Assembly (NCBI GenBank): GCA_037783415.1
Contig: JAZGTN010000071.1
Location: 744,001 to 808,000 of the forward strand
Direction of reading: 5' to 3'
Length of the DNA: 64,000 nt
Source: Leptasterias polaris
Taxonomy: Eukaryota > Echinodermata > Asteroidea > Forcipulatida > Asteriidae
Part shown: piece by piece, positions 23,468 through 36,403 of the stretch
Layout: each line of letters opens with the position of its first letter
Numbering within the stretch: the stretch's first letter is position 1
Program-made: the position numbers and the translations under genes
Notes under the pieces: model-generated
The model's database searches: none
What the model was told of the DNA's origin: nothing
What the model saw: only the letters and a program-made list of their open reading frames with translations

Positions 23468-25273
23468 GAAAGAAAATCACTAAAATTACAGTTTTCAGAA
23501 GAGTTTACTTTGAAATATCAACCAAAACTAAACTTTTAGAAAACAATGGATATAATTAAGTTGTGTTTCCGCATGATGTGGGGAAACATTGCTTCAACTA
23601 AATGAAATGCTCTAACAGGAAGGAGAGAAATTACTCCATAACCTTAACCCCACCTCTTCGTGGTTAAACAGCAAATGCCTTCTGTGCATATTATGCATAA
23701 CCCATCAGTTCAATGAATGTAAACAGCGCCCTCTGTCAGCTCCTGAACCGTACCCGTGGAAGTGCTAGACTGGACTCCAGGGTTGTTAAACCAGTTCGCT
23801 TTTGGATTAAAAAAAAACCTTTTCCCCGTTACCTAGTATGTTAATTATTTTCCGTTATTTTGTTGTCTAGTCGTTAATTATTTAATTTGTCTTGTCAGTG
23901 AAACTCCATTTGGACACCCACACCCATATAAAGGCGTTTTCTCATTGAAACTTGCAGCGATTGTGAGGCCTCATACTTTTTCATTGTCATGTTTCTGAAT
24001 CACAATCAGTCCATTGGAAAGCTGTGTAATGGCTGATCATCGGCCAACGCTGTGTCGATCGAACGGACAGCATCCTTGAGTTGCAGGTCCGGACCTACGA
24101 CAAAATTTATCAATGTTTGAGAAAATTTCACTGGGGACCTTGGACAGTCCAAACAGTGTTGTCTGCTCCCACGAAGTGCAACTTGTACATTTTCACAAAC
24201 TTGCTAAAAAGCAAGGGACCCCTGCTAAAATGCTGTCATGTAAAAAGGGCATTACCCACATTTCTGAGTTACAAAACTATCAGCCATGTATGGACGTTTG
24301 GTGATGGTTACACAGAAATGAAAACGGGTTAATGTAAAGGACTGTGTGCACTCCACATCTGGTTTATTGACACAAATAATGCATTACGTACTCAACATTC
24401 CCCTTCACATGTTGATGCATATATTTATGACTAAAATGCGATCAGGGGCCCTTCAAAGGGTAAAATATATTCAATGACTTGCTGATGGAATGCACAGCTT
24501 ACGTAAAATGTAACATAGACTTACGTCAGGCTTGGTAATCTTCCTACTTTAGTCTGATTTCCAATTTGTATACCCTTGGAAAAAATTAGAAAAACTGTGA
24601 TTAATTAGACTGAAACGTCTATTACACCCTACAGCACAAGAAGGTCAGCCATCCCTTGTACTCAAAAACATTTCCCTTTTTTTTTTCAATGGACCAAATA
24701 TCATGCCTTTTACATGGTTTTGTATTAATCAAGAAACATTTATATTATATTTAAAACTGCTCCTGTTATTAATTTAAAATAATCACAACTTATTCAAACT
24801 TGTTTAATGACAAAATGGATAAATCTGTTGAGTAATCGGTAGAGATTCTAGACGGTCATTTAAAATCATTGCAAAATTCTAAAAAAAAGAAACGAATTTG
24901 ACGAATGAGAGATAGCAAGACTGTCTCTTCTCAGCATTGCCATTAAATTTAAAAATAAATTGGTCTCTAACGACTCGTAATCTCAAAAGCCGGAAGAACT
25001 TCCCCTTACAATATCTTTAGTCTGAGCTTATGGATATATATCTGAGTAATGGTGGGGCTATTTCAACCAGGAAATTGTGCCTCGCTAAAAGGTTCCTTGA
25101 TATATCAGAAGTGCACAAAGAAAGATTTGCAGATAATGGCCGTTCATTAAAGATTCATCCAGCATCTGGCAAGGTTCAATTCGACATGAATTTAGGGGTT
25201 CGGAGAATAAGTGCATGATGGGCTTGGTGAAATATTTATTTGGATGAATCTTAAATTACGGTAGTTCCTATTT

Positions 25274-25533
25274 TTAAAGCACATGTGTCACATTGGTAAT
25301 TGTCAAAGACCAGTATCCACACTTGATGTGACCCAACATACACATGAAATAACAAACCTGTGAAAGTTTAAGCTCAATCGCTCCTTGGAGTTGGAGTCAC
25401 AAGAAAAAGTGAGAAAAAAACCTTAACCGATTTCACTGTTTTCAAACATTGAGTTTTGGATTTCAAAACCAATTATTTCACTCATCTCTCAAAAAGTATT
25501 GCATTTCAAGCAAAAGTACTCCCTAATTTCAGA
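25274..25533 (-). mobile_element. MITE family A, truncated
   Basis: Starts with cacattggtaattgtcaaag, then ccacacttgatgtgaccc and aacaaacctgtgaaagttt. The outer ~70 bp of the far end are missing. Confidence 0.75.
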
Positions 25534-26065
25534 CAGTAATGATTGTAAAATTATTATTGAATTTAAGGCAACTTTTATTGGCCCAATTGACCTGACAAGA
25601 TTATCACAATAATCATGGTTGCGTCTCTTGGTGAGTCAATGCCCGTGTTGTACAGTGTTTTAAAAAAAAATGCATATGTGCACACAGGGTGCCAGACCCC
25701 AAATCGCATTGGGGTTGTGCTTCATTTGGACCGAATGGCGTCCAGCAACCACGTGACTGAAGAAAACTTGTCCCTCCAAGTCGCAATTTTCTCAATACAC
25801 AGCTCTGTCCCAAACTACTTATGACGTCATATTTCTAAGCACGTATAAAGTGGCAAAGGATTCCCTGATATGATCTAATTTGACCTTGCTTATCAAGCTA
25901 ATTGGTACACGCTAGTAATTATCTTGTAACCCAAGACTACGGCCTAAGTGTACTCCACTGAGTCAATGCATTAATGATGTATAATACATTCATCATCAGA
26001 TCATAGAGAGACATTGGAAATCAGATGTTTATTGTCAGCCAAGTAATTAAACAAATAATTATATA

Positions 26066-26346
26066 CCAAATAATAACCACAAGGGAAGCTGACTAAGTAA
26101 ATTTTAGATGAATTGTAGTTGAACAAAGAAAAAAATTGACGAGAGCAGGATATGAACCAATGACTTCCGGTTTAACGTGCTGGCGCTCTACCACCTGAGC
26201 TATCTAGCCCTATGTTGGCGGTCTCCCTATTTTGTCAATATCTTTGTTCGGGGGTGCCAGTCAGAAGCCATACAACTGTTAGCTGCCATGTTGCCGGGGA
26301 TCACATCCAAGTTTCACTGGGAAGCGGAAGCCAGGGGGTCACGCTT
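26066..26346 (-). mobile_element. tRNA-bearing repeat, family I
   Basis: Read on the minus strand, a ~130-bp leader with gatccccggcaacatggc, ggcttctgactggcacccc and gacaaaatagggagaccgcc precedes gggctagatagctcaggtgg (A box), then a B-box-like ggttcatatcctgctc and a downstream ttctttgttcaac tail. Confidence 0.72.
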
Positions 26347-27689
26347 ATTTTTTAAAATTTCTCTCATATGTTCTCCCATTGGGAATTTTTAAAATAACTT
26401 TATGACCTATCCCGATATAAGAGTTTTATAAGCAAATTTCATTTTTGCAATATATTTCTCACTTGTTCGTTGTGTGTATTTCAAGCTCCTTGTGTTTTTA
26501 TTTATATTTTTACTACGTATAGTACATGTAGTAAAACAATGATATAAAACAATGGTATCTAAGTTGTTGGCAGCACAGATGCACCTAAATTTTGAGTTAC
26601 ATGTACAGTGTTCACATGTGAGAGCCCCAGACATGAATTGCACATAATTTTTTGAGAGGTTGTTCAATCAATCTTTATTTAGCAAAATCAATACATACAT
26701 AATATCAATAGGCAAAAAAATAAAGATTGCATGCACACTTAAGCCCAGGTCATTTATCATGGTCAACAAAGCTGACCATGGTACGGTGCAGGGCAGACAA
26801 AACAAAAATACACGTAAGACATGATACCGAGAGATATAGCAAATGAGCAACAAATTAACTTCATTTTAATTTCTTTCTTTTTTTTACGGAATATGGAAGA
26901 AACCTTTCTACAATGCAATTTCAATTTGTATAATTGATAATATTCTTTGTTTTAGCCTCAACATGGTCAAAACAAAAAAAGTGGATGGCATTTGGAACGG
27001 ATACGTGTGGAACCTCACCATATATGATCAGACTAAACAAAAAACTATGAATAGCAATATGCCACTGTGAGGCCGCAGCCAGTCTTATTAAAACGTATCA
27101 ATCAAAGTGTGAAATCCAGACTTTCAAATAGTCTCAAGAGTGGTGAAATCAATGAATACTAATGAGAGATAGTGGAAATGTCATCAGGGAGTGGCCAAGG
27201 CGAATGGTTAACAGCCACAGGTACTGGTCAGTCTTTCTGTTAAATGCAATTATCATTGTCCGACAAGAAACCTGTCCTCTGATGTAGTTGACCTAGAGAT
27301 TACTTTCCGGAACTGATTTTACGATATTGAACAAAATAGGCTACCTGACCAGGCCTGTGATTTCATCAATGAGAGGGCAAGGCCATTTTCATTTTGCAAA
27401 GGGCAAGTCCATGTGAAACTGTTGAAGGGGCACCAAGGCCAAGACTCAGAGGCAACAGAGGCCTTGGCCTCTGTGCCTCCATGTAATTCCAGCTTATCAT
27501 ACAGCAATGGCAGCACTTGGATTCATCTAGATACATTCCTCAGGTCATGTGACTCAACATCATGACATCACATGTACAAAACACCACAGAGCAGAGTCTA
27601 ACCCAGCCGTTCACAAGACAGCCTAGGAATGTTTTTGGATGGTTTAGGAAGACCAGTTTATAGACAATTCTACCTTTCTATGTGCTGGT

Positions 27690-27843
27690 AATTGGCATGG
27701 ATGGCCAAATGTTAGCAAAACATTCAATCAGTTAACTGTTTCTGTTTTGCATTTATGGCTTCCCGTATTTTTTCCAACCTCGGTTGGCAAAAACTTGGGC
27801 TGTGCCGTCGCAATAGAAATGTCTATATATGGAGTTCAATGTA
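27690..27843 (-). mobile_element. MITE family E, truncated copy
   Basis: On the minus strand it reads agacatttctattgcgacgg, then gccaaccgaggttggaaaa, then ataaatgcaaaacag: the 5' half of family E, diverged. Confidence 0.65.
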
Positions 27844-28876
27844 TAATATTCCATAAACATTACTGGGCAACAGAGGGCATCATTACTTTTGCATGCAGCC
27901 ACAGACACTGATGGATAGCCAATCAGATCACGCACTGGTGACTGTGCAACTGTGCGCCGCGAATACTAACAAAAAAGAAACTGCAAGTGACAAACTTTTG
28001 AGCCCTACATAAAATTACAGTAATTTTTGAATTTACCATGAAAATTATCTTCTCATGTTTAAAGTAGGGTTATACTTTGGTAATAACCCCGACAAAAAAC
28101 TATGAAATTTTTATCCAAACGCTTACTGTTATAAAGATAGTAGTATGCATCCTGCAAAATTGCTTTGTCTGAAATGTCCCGGTTGGTTATAAATCAAAAA
28201 GTTATTTGAATCTGCGAAACGATTTATACATGAATCGTTTCTCATATTTCAACGAGTTGGTGTCTGTTCGCGAATGCTGCGGCCAGAGATGCAGTTGGTA
28301 CCCGCTGCCACCTCGCTAAACGTCAATGCTGGGATTGCTGTTTTCTCAGCTGTTTTCTCTTTTGCATGCGACTTTTATTGTATCTTTCTTGATAATGTTG
28401 CAAAGATATCAACATTCATTGACAGAAACTGATCTCGGACCCTGCTTTTAAATGGGGGTGGTGTAGGCCAATGTTCACTTTACTTTCCTTGATGCATCCC
28501 CCTTTAGCCTAATTAACCTGTCTTTGGCTTGCATCCAGCTAAAAAGCTCAGGTGCACTTAGAGGGGAGTATTTGTTTGCATTGTGGTCAGATCAAACTAC
28601 AGATGATCTACCGTGCTTGAGTGAACACAAGTCATGGTTACACGCACCAATACTCGCATATTCTGGCAAAATCATGAATATTTACAACAGTGGATATTAC
28701 TGTCTCCTCAGAGACTACAAACTGATGCAATATCTAGGTCAAAATATTTTGAATAGGTTTTGAAAACTTGTCATTTTTCTTTCCCCTTCTGAAAGTGCTT
28801 TATGTACAAAAGAAAAAAAGTATGGAAAATGATTGTGGTGTCTAAATTAGACAATTTTCACTGTATGTTTTAATCA

Positions 28877-29123
28877 TAAATTTGGGTTGAACAAAGAAAA
28901 ATTGACTAGAGCGGGACTTGACCCTGCCACCTCTAGATTGACGTGCCGGTGCTTTACCAACTGAGCCTTAATGTTAGTGGTATTCTTATTTTGTCATTGC
29001 TTTGTTCGAGGGTGCCAGTCAGCAGCCATTCAACCTGTAACTGCCATGTAGCCAGGAATCACACCCAAGTTTATGATACAACCCGGGAAGCGGCAGCAGA
29101 GGGATCACCTTAAGGGGATGTTA
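28877..29123 (-). mobile_element. tRNA-bearing repeat, family I
   Basis: Same order as 26066-26346: leader with ggctgctgactggcaccctc and tgacaaaataagaataccac, then a tRNA-like segment closing with caagtcccgctctagtcaat. A second, partial unit follows directly. Confidence 0.7.
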
Positions 29124-29129
29124 ATTTTT

Positions 29130-29258
29130 ATTCCAAATATCAAGAAATAAAATATAAGGGAAACTGACTGGGTAAATGTTAAATAATTTGGAGTTGAACA
29201 ATTTATTTTTTACCAGAGAGGGACTTGAACCTCCGACCTCCAGATTAACGAGCTATCG
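29130..29258 (-). mobile_element. tRNA-bearing repeat, family I, partial second unit in tandem
   Basis: agggaaactgactgggtaaa then ttggagttgaac and gggacttgaacctccgacct. The unit breaks inside the tRNA-like part. Confidence 0.62.
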
Positions 29259-30237
29259 TAGGTTCATCAAAGGGTTCTCATACTGCCAAACACTAAAGAC
29301 TTCAAGTCAATCAAAGTCACAGAGCAAATTTTATCGAAAAAACTGCATATGCATTGGACTTTTCGGTCTGGTTACTTGACACGAAACAGGGTTTCACTTC
29401 CTGTCATGGAGCATGAATGTGCATGGATTTAAAACTGTTCAGTTACTGTATGTACCTCAAGTTACCATACAGCTTGGTTCAACCTGTTAAATTAGCAAGC
29501 AGCGGAGGTACATTGTAGTGAACAATGAACTTCAAGTTGTTTGAATTAAACCACTTGATGCAATTTACTTACCCATACGCTCATCGTGAAAACAAATTAA
29601 GTCAAAGTGATTCAGGTCAGGCATTTCAATTAACGCCTTTAAGTCTCTGCCTTATAAGAGTTGACTGAGCACCTCTAATTCATGCCAACTTGAGTTCACA
29701 CCCGTAAGTCTGAGACAAAGCATTTTATAGTCTACAGCTCAGTCAGGGTCTTGAAGTCTGTCACTGGAACTAGCACTCTACAGTCTACAAACTAAGTCAG
29801 TTTCATATGTTCTCAGAAGAAGAAAAAATTGTGAATTTTATAAGAACATGCTTTCATAACAAGCACCAGGAACTGCAGTTGTAATAAATTTTAAGCTTGG
29901 GAACCCCAGCTGGATGTGGTTTTAAAAAAGAGATCACCTAATGCTGATGAAAAACGTTGGCTGTATGGTTTAGTTAGATTTGAACAATGGCTAGTACAAT
30001 GTCTTGCTTTGTCATAAGTTCCCGCTTAAATTTGAACACAGTTGCTATTTCAAATGGTTCGGGGCAAGCTTTTGTATAGCAACCTCCATAATTATGAGCA
30101 AACACTGGTACCTTTATGCAAAAGACATTCATTAGAAATTGTGTACCAGTACAGGTGTTCGCCGTCTCTTATGCAACTTTGCAAAAGCTTGCCCCGAATC
30201 ATGTGACCCCGAATCATGTGACATGACTGGAATCTTT

Positions 30238-30300
30238 ACACTGGACTGCAGGCCAGAGGCCAGTGGTTTTAGTGTCTGGCCAGTTAATTAACCTTTGAGA
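30238..30300 (+). repeat. Dispersed repeat fragment (actggaccgcaggcc family)
   Basis: acactggactgcaggccag, aggccagtggttttagtgtc and tggccagttaatta. The near-complete consensus is also seen at 37076-37140. Confidence 0.5.
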
Positions 30301-31682
30301 AAGACTCTGCTTTAGGGTCGAAATGTCAAGCCATTCACTAGTTTTGTATTTTTCAATTAAATGTGAACATTTTCACACATATGGTTGTTTGGCATGTTTA
30401 TTGCAAACTAGAGGGAGCACTTTTTATACTCTGTTGTCCTTTGATTATGCTTCTCCAAACACCCAGTGCTTCCCATTTTCCCAATCCTTTGGTCACTGAC
30501 TTGGTATAACTGTGAACAGTAGTTTCAAGTCTCCTTTGTGGTCAGATAAAGCACACTTGAGCTGCCTTAAGCCTTATTATCTGATCACAATGGATTAGCT
30601 CATTGTAGGTGGGAGATTACAAGGGTGTCAATGGATCCTTAATGGTGTAGATCATTGTGTAAACACTGATAATCCTGGGCTGCAGGCCTTAAGGCTTATT
30701 GGATGAATAGCAAGCTGACAATCCCAGCCAAAATGCTTGGGGCCACATGACAACAAACATACCCTCCCTGTTCCCAGCTCAATGTTGTTAACCTCAGCTG
30801 GAGCTCAGACTGCGCAATGAGAGCCAACATCAAACAGGGGGGGGGGCGGGGGCAACGACATATGGCTGGGATTGTAGTACTTTTTAGATGAGATGAGATG
30901 GGGAACAAACTGACTGACAGTGATACTGAAAGGAAGTGAAATGCTTGTTCTCCAACTACATGCTTTAATGTGCAGCAGAGTGGAACAGTGCTTGTCACGC
31001 AATTTGCAATTTGCAATTTGCAATTCTCTCATTTTTGTCACCACTAAAGATAAAAGTACAGAATTGGTAACAACATTTACTCTAAAGCTCACTGATTATC
31101 AAATATGTACCTAATTCAAAGCTAAAAGCGCCTGAAGTCAACCTGCTTGGCTTCAGTTGTGAAGTACACTGTATATCCTTTACCTCTGCAACTGAAAATC
31201 TGTGAAATTATACTTCAAATTAAATGCTTTTTATTTTTGCCAGAAGAATGTTTTTGTTTAAGTTGTCTCTGAACTTTCGATAGACAATGCTATTTCGAAA
31301 AGCAAAAACATACACAAACTTTCACATAGGCCCTACACCATTGACAATGCACAAAATAGATGTAACATGAAGGCTATTGGATATGTAATATATTGGGATC
31401 CTGACAATAACTAATTTTTACTTTTTATTTAACTAGTACCACTTGTTGGCAGAATTTTTTCTGATACTGAACACCATAAATGAAATCTCATAATTTATAT
31501 TAGATGTTAATTTGGAATCGGGGATAATGAACACACATCGGTGTGGGGTAAAAAAAAAAATTATATTTATAATTTATAGATGTTAAGATTTTTTTCACAG
31601 AACTCGGGAAGGTACTGAGTATACAGTGCTTAACACACTTCGGTGTAAGGGTAAAAAAACTAAATTATGTTTATAATTTATA

Positions 31683-31838
31683 GTTCACAAAGTAAAAGGA
31701 AAACCACACAATTTCGAGCTATTCTGTGCGGATCATACTCTACTTTTAAAACATCTTTCCAACCATGTTCATTTCATGACAAACTCCTTTTGTGGCCCAA
31801 AGCACCCAATTAGAAGGCAATGTGTCTCTCAAACCCCT
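31683..31838 (+). mobile_element. MITE family G, single arm
   Basis: agtaaaaggaaaaccacaca, then tttcgagctattctgtgcgg, atcatactctacttttaaaa and gcaatgtgtctc match the right arm of 7368-7755. The left arm is missing. Confidence 0.7.
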
Positions 31839-32229
31839 TGAACTGTTCACATGCTCTTGCTAAACCAGCAATGTTAATATGCAGCAACAACTTGGCGAGT
31901 TCTGTCCAAACAGCTGCCATGTTTTGACATCCCTCAAGTTAAAAACATCCACTGTTATTAGAGATAGGACTTGTGGTTTAATAAATAAATTATTTACCCG
32001 TCACCTGTGTGAAAATGAAGTTATAAACATTAAAACAAATGTTTGCCTTGCACTACTATAATGGAACTCAAGTACACTGCATGTTTGCAAAGATGATCTT
32101 TGCGTTTTTGTTGTTATGTTGTTTTGATCAGGCAAGCGCCCTTTGAAAAAATGAAAATGGCCTTGCCCTCTCAAAGATGAAATTCCAGTCCTGTAATACA
32201 CCTTCAACAATTTCATTATGGGTCTAGCT

Positions 32230-32285
32230 GTTTACACATCTGCTCTAGAATGCCGGGGTCAGGGGGTTCGAATCCCGTACAAGTA
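32230..32285 (+). mobile_element. Degenerate tRNA-like SINE fragment
   Basis: Carries a good B box (gggttcgaatcccgtac), but the A-box region (ctagctgtttacacatctgc) is poor and there is no cloverleaf. A relic, not a tRNA gene. Confidence 0.4.
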
Positions 32286-32309
32286 GCCTCTAGGTTTTGT
32301 CTTCTTCCA

Positions 32310-32468
32310 TATACGCCTCTCTTAATATTCATGCATGACGTCATAATTCTTACTTAAAATGAGGCTATAGGCGCGCGTTCGCCACCACTTGCAGTGGCTG
32401 CGCCTATGGCCTCGTTTTGGGTTAGAATTGTGACGTACTCGAGCATAAATATTAAGAGAGGCGTATAG
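32310..32468. mobile_element. Foldback MITE family H (159 bp)
   Basis: tatacgcctctcttaatatt on the left and aatattaagagaggcgtata on the right. The arms pair inward through tgacgtcataattct and gaggctataggcgc, with a small loop around cacttgcagtgg. Confidence 0.82.
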
Positions 32469-35080
32469 GGCTCACAAAGCAACAAGTAATACACAGTGCT
32501 TATGACATACCAGCGTATGGGTAAAACTAAAAAAATATTGTTTATACCCTGATACAATAATACTCTGCACTAATGCAACAAAAATGTCAGAACCCAGAAA
32601 TCAGAAATGTCAAAATTCACAAACAAGCGCCCGTACATGCCCAAGTTGTCTTTACTTGCGTGTGCTGACTGCACTACTGCGGTCTGGCATGTGAGAACTA
32701 ACAGTGTTGGTGGAATAAGTTTTTCTGACATAGGCCTACAGATCTTGTCAGTAAAAAGTCACGCCATCAGTGCGGAGTGCTATTATTACATTTAAACTTT
32801 CATTATGCTCTTGTCTGAAGAGAAAAACTACCAGAAAAAAAGAATTAGAGGTCAACATGAAAGAAAATGTCAAAGTAATTTAATTTTTGTCCTGTCTAAA
32901 TGAAGGCCTACGGTATGTAACATCCTAAGGAAACATGGATTGTCTTTAATGCAACTAAAGAACAGTATGCAATTATGAACAATTTACTTGAAACAAAATA
33001 TTCTGGCTTGTAAAAAGCTTAGCGAAAAATCTCTTCGAGCCTAAGGACAGGTGTTTTATCAGACTTCATCAATCCTCCTTGCTAATTGGTTCCTGTGACT
33101 ACGAGCAACCTACTGTACATACAGCCAGACATTCCCCAGTGGTAATTTCCTCTGGATTTAGCGAAGAAAAAGATTCCACACATAGCATCCATGGAGTCAG
33201 CCAATCCTCTAAATAACACTCGGAATCAAAATCTGCATAAAAAACTTTGTGAATTATTTTTTTTTCTTTTCTAGTCCATCTTTTACCACGTTCTTAAACA
33301 CTTTATTTCATATCTGTGTTAATATTTTAAAAGCTTTCCTTCGTAATTTGTGGCGACATTTATAAAAAATACAGACTTGATTTTTATTTAGTATGTTCCA
33401 GAATTGGGTTTTTTTCATCACAAATTTGACTGGAATGTTAAACTTACTGATGGACTGAGAAGACCTGGGGCAAGACTCAAGCAAAAGTTTGCAAGATCTT
33501 CCAAAACAAAATGTGAAACACTGAGAACTTGGGACCGGAATGCATTGCATTCAAAAACTGTACGCTTGTTCACATCAGTTTGTGTTTATCCAATCATTGG
33601 CAGTAACTACATCACACCTTTAAAAAATATCTCTAACATACTCTATACACTGAAGAACAACATAAAAAGAGAACAACATATAAGATCCTTTTAACTGCAT
33701 GGGTTCTGTACAGGTATTCTGTAGACCTTTATCATATTATGCTGCCACAATCTTGGTCATGTTCCATGTATACAGTAATAGTAATGGATGCTGATATTCA
33801 TTGCGCAAAAAGGAACCAGACTAATTTATCTACCAGCCTCGGTTTGGTTACCCTGATTTGGATTGGAGAAAGTTCAAGATGGTCACACCTTGATAAAAGG
33901 TCTGACAGGCTTCTTGTGTACTCAGGGATGAGTTACGAAAATAATAATAATAATAACTAGAGATTTAGTGTTTGTGAGAACAAACACTAGGTGTTCGGGT
34001 ATCGATGGGGCACTGTTATGTTACTAAAATGCGTAAGCAGATTTATATTGAAAGTTTTTAATTTTCAAAAAAAAGTCGTTTGCAAACCTATTACTTGTAT
34101 ACTTTTAGTGTACACGGGGGAAAGTGATATCGTTGCTGTATGAGTCTCCATAAAGTAGTTTAGATACACCTGTATAACAATTTTCATGTAAATAGTCACA
34201 AACTTAACATGCTTAACTGATAAATTAAAAGACTATCACTAACAATTCAAAAATAAATGTTATCAAACTACGCATGCTTGCTACCTTATGTGTGAAGGAA
34301 CATCATTTGTCATGATTATGAAAAGGGCATAAGAACCTACTGTTTACACGATGTGCAATTTATGTTGAATTTATTTTGCTAGTCACATTGTATTTCTTTG
34401 AAGTATTCAACAGGATCTAAAAGTTAGATTCGCGTAAAAACCGTTGTTGATCAGAGTCAAATTTATGTTGACCTTTTTCCGATTGCATTTTCTCAGTTAT
34501 CAAAAGTTATTCAAATCACCAAAACAGTTCAGCAAAATACACTCGTTCAGTTGATATTTACCACCAAGCCAACAAAAGGCTAACACGAAGGTTATTCAAT
34601 GAGCTATTCATTGGACCACCGTCGAACAACGTAGATTTCCGAAGGATGGTTGCATTTATCGACGAGTGCAGTAACAAAGGACCATTAACTTGGTATAGCG
34701 CCACCATGGATAACGCATCAACTTTACTGTACGCTTAATGTACATGTACATGTACATGCGGGCCAGCAATGCACAGTCTTCGTGGACTTTGAACCTTAAG
34801 ATCAATGGCGCAGTGTGTGTACAGTTTACATGCAAGATTACACGTGGTCAATGGAACGGAACGACCAGCCCTTTGCTTCTGCTGCGGGCTAATACTAACG
34901 TAATGTTCAACTTACATTTTGAGCGGGAAGTCAAGAACAAACGGGGTAACTCTTTGTGTAGCATTTGTTGAGTTTTAAAAGACCTGTCCGATGATGTATT
35001 GATTGAAGCAATCCATTTAGTAATTATTAAGTTATGCTTTTTTGAAATATTAAATTTTGATTTACTGTATTTCAACACCT

Positions 35081-35101
35081 GATGACGTCATCATGACGTC
35101 A
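35081..35101. promoter_or_regulatory. Double CRE-like palindrome, copy 1
   Basis: gatgacgtcatcatgacgtca: two TGACGTCA sites three bases apart inside the Helitron-like element. TGACGTCA is the CREB/ATF consensus; function here is inference. Confidence 0.4.
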
Positions 35102-35409
35102 CAACAACTTGATGGAGGTTTCATCAAGGTTCTAACATGGTGTAAATTTGAGGTTGATCAGATAAACAGAAGTTCAGAATTTGGGCAGGAAATGTTTTTT
35201 GGTTAAGAATTGCAGAAAGGCAAACTTTGACCTTCCGTTACGACCGGAAGTAAAGATCATGTGAATTTGGCGTTAACTTTTCAAATGTTGCCCGTGTCTT
35301 GATCTATCATAATGTTTAAATATGAATATTATAGCTTTCCTATTCAGAAACATACAGGCATTGGCATGAGGGCACTTTTTGACCTTAAATGGCTTGTAAT
35401 TTGACACCC

Positions 35410-35430
35410 GATGACGTCATCATGACGTCA
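35410..35430. promoter_or_regulatory. Double CRE-like palindrome, copy 2
   Basis: Same 21 bases as 35081-35101, 329 bp away. Flanking sequence on the 3' side (gttgatca context) is only weakly similar, so the CRE pair is the best-conserved part of the two sub-repeats. Confidence 0.4.
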
Positions 35431-35616
35431 TTGCTCACACATCTTCTGCTCTTTATGTTCTAATGTCACATTAAGTTTCAAGTTGATCAAAGGTTTGCAA
35501 GTATGGTTTTTTCTGCGGACAAACTACAATCAGAAGAATAAGCAAAACAAAGAAGAAAAAAAAGGGGAAAAAACGAACAAAAACAAGGAGTTGTTCGGTC
35601 TGTAGACCGAACACCT

Positions 35617-35960
35617 AATAATAAGATTTGTATAGCGCTGGTATCTAGAAAACTATTCACTGCGCTGAGACCTCGGGAGAGTTAATGATATGCCTGATTG
35701 AAAAGGTAAGTTTTGAGACGTGATCGAAAAGAAGCAATGTCAGGTTGTGTTCTAAGAGTCATTGGCAAATTGTTCCACAGGTGGGATGCTCCAACTGAAG
35801 AACTTCTATCTCCGTAGATGTCAAATTTCCTGAGAATGGCTTGTGGGCGTCCACTTATTCTAAACTCGGAATCTCCCAAAATGTTGCAATTCAGGAGGTT
35901 TACAGACTCTGTGATTTACCAGAATTAGAAAACTACAGGTTTTTTACACAATGTGGACTA
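35617..35960 (-). pseudogene. LINE (L2/CR1-like) 3' end: last ~65 codons of the reverse-transcriptase ORF and 3' UTR
   Basis: A minus-strand ORF at 35879-35682 ends YGDRSSSVGASHLWNNLP, then LRTQPDIASFRSRLKTYLF and a stop. This is the usual C-terminal signature of CR1/L2-type LINE reverse transcriptases (xGxRSFSxxAPxLWNxLP..IR....FKxxLKTxLF). The short 3' UTR ends agcgctatacaaatc followed by ttattatta. 5' truncation occurs before ~36000, where a family R MITE starts. The AAT tail continues at 33941 after the inserted Helitron-like element. The rest of the ORF is missing, so it is inactive. Confidence 0.72.
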
Positions 35961-36021
35961 TCTCTTTCTCCCTTTGGTGATTGCCTCACTTCTTCCAAGA
36001 AAGTTGGAAGGCTCGGGAGAT

Positions 36022-36403
36022 TAAAGGGAAGGTATACGTTTGGTAACCACTCTTAAAATGAATGGCAATAAAAACTTACTTGGTTACAAGTACAACAGCC
36101 TTCGGTTGTATAAAGCATTTTGAGAATCATTTCACTTCGAAGTAATGTGCTTATGGGGGGAAACAAAATCAGGTTTTATGCCCCAAAATTTGAATCTGAG
36201 AAGTGTTTCTCAGATCGAATATTCCTATTAGGGATTGTGCTACCTGTGTAGACATAACTGTTCTGGATTTTTGGCGAGATCTCAAAAACGCGACCACCTT
36301 TTGAAATGAAATTTTGACAGATTAGTTTTAATGTATATATATATCTACATCTATATAGGATTAAAACAAAAGAAGGTTCCAAAACAAAGGTATACTTTGC
36401 CTA
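36022..36403 (+). mobile_element. MITE family R, copy 2
   Basis: Ends ttaaagggaaggtatacg and aaaggtatactttgcc. Interior: accactcttaaaatgaatgg, tttgaatctgagaagtgttt, gatctcaaaaacgcgacca. It begins just upstream of the LINE fragment. Confidence 0.75.

Larger units (their letters stand above)
33957..35616 (-). mobile_element. Candidate non-autonomous Helitron-like element (1,660 bp)
   Basis: Read on the minus strand, the 3' end has a 9-bp-stem hairpin (AGTGTTTGT, TCTC loop, ACAAACACT) followed by AAATCT and terminal CTAG, then T of the target, as in Helitron 3' ends. The 5' end starts AGGTGTTCGG, which is the reverse complement of the 10 bp at 33989-33998 inside the other end. It also has its own 9-bp hairpin (GTTCGGTCT / AGACCGAAC). 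The element sits inside an AAT repeat: (AAT)n at 33941-33956 and AATAATAA at 35617. A canonical 5' TC is absent, so it may be a Helentron/Helitron2 variant or another class. No Rep/helicase ORF is present. Confidence 0.55.
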
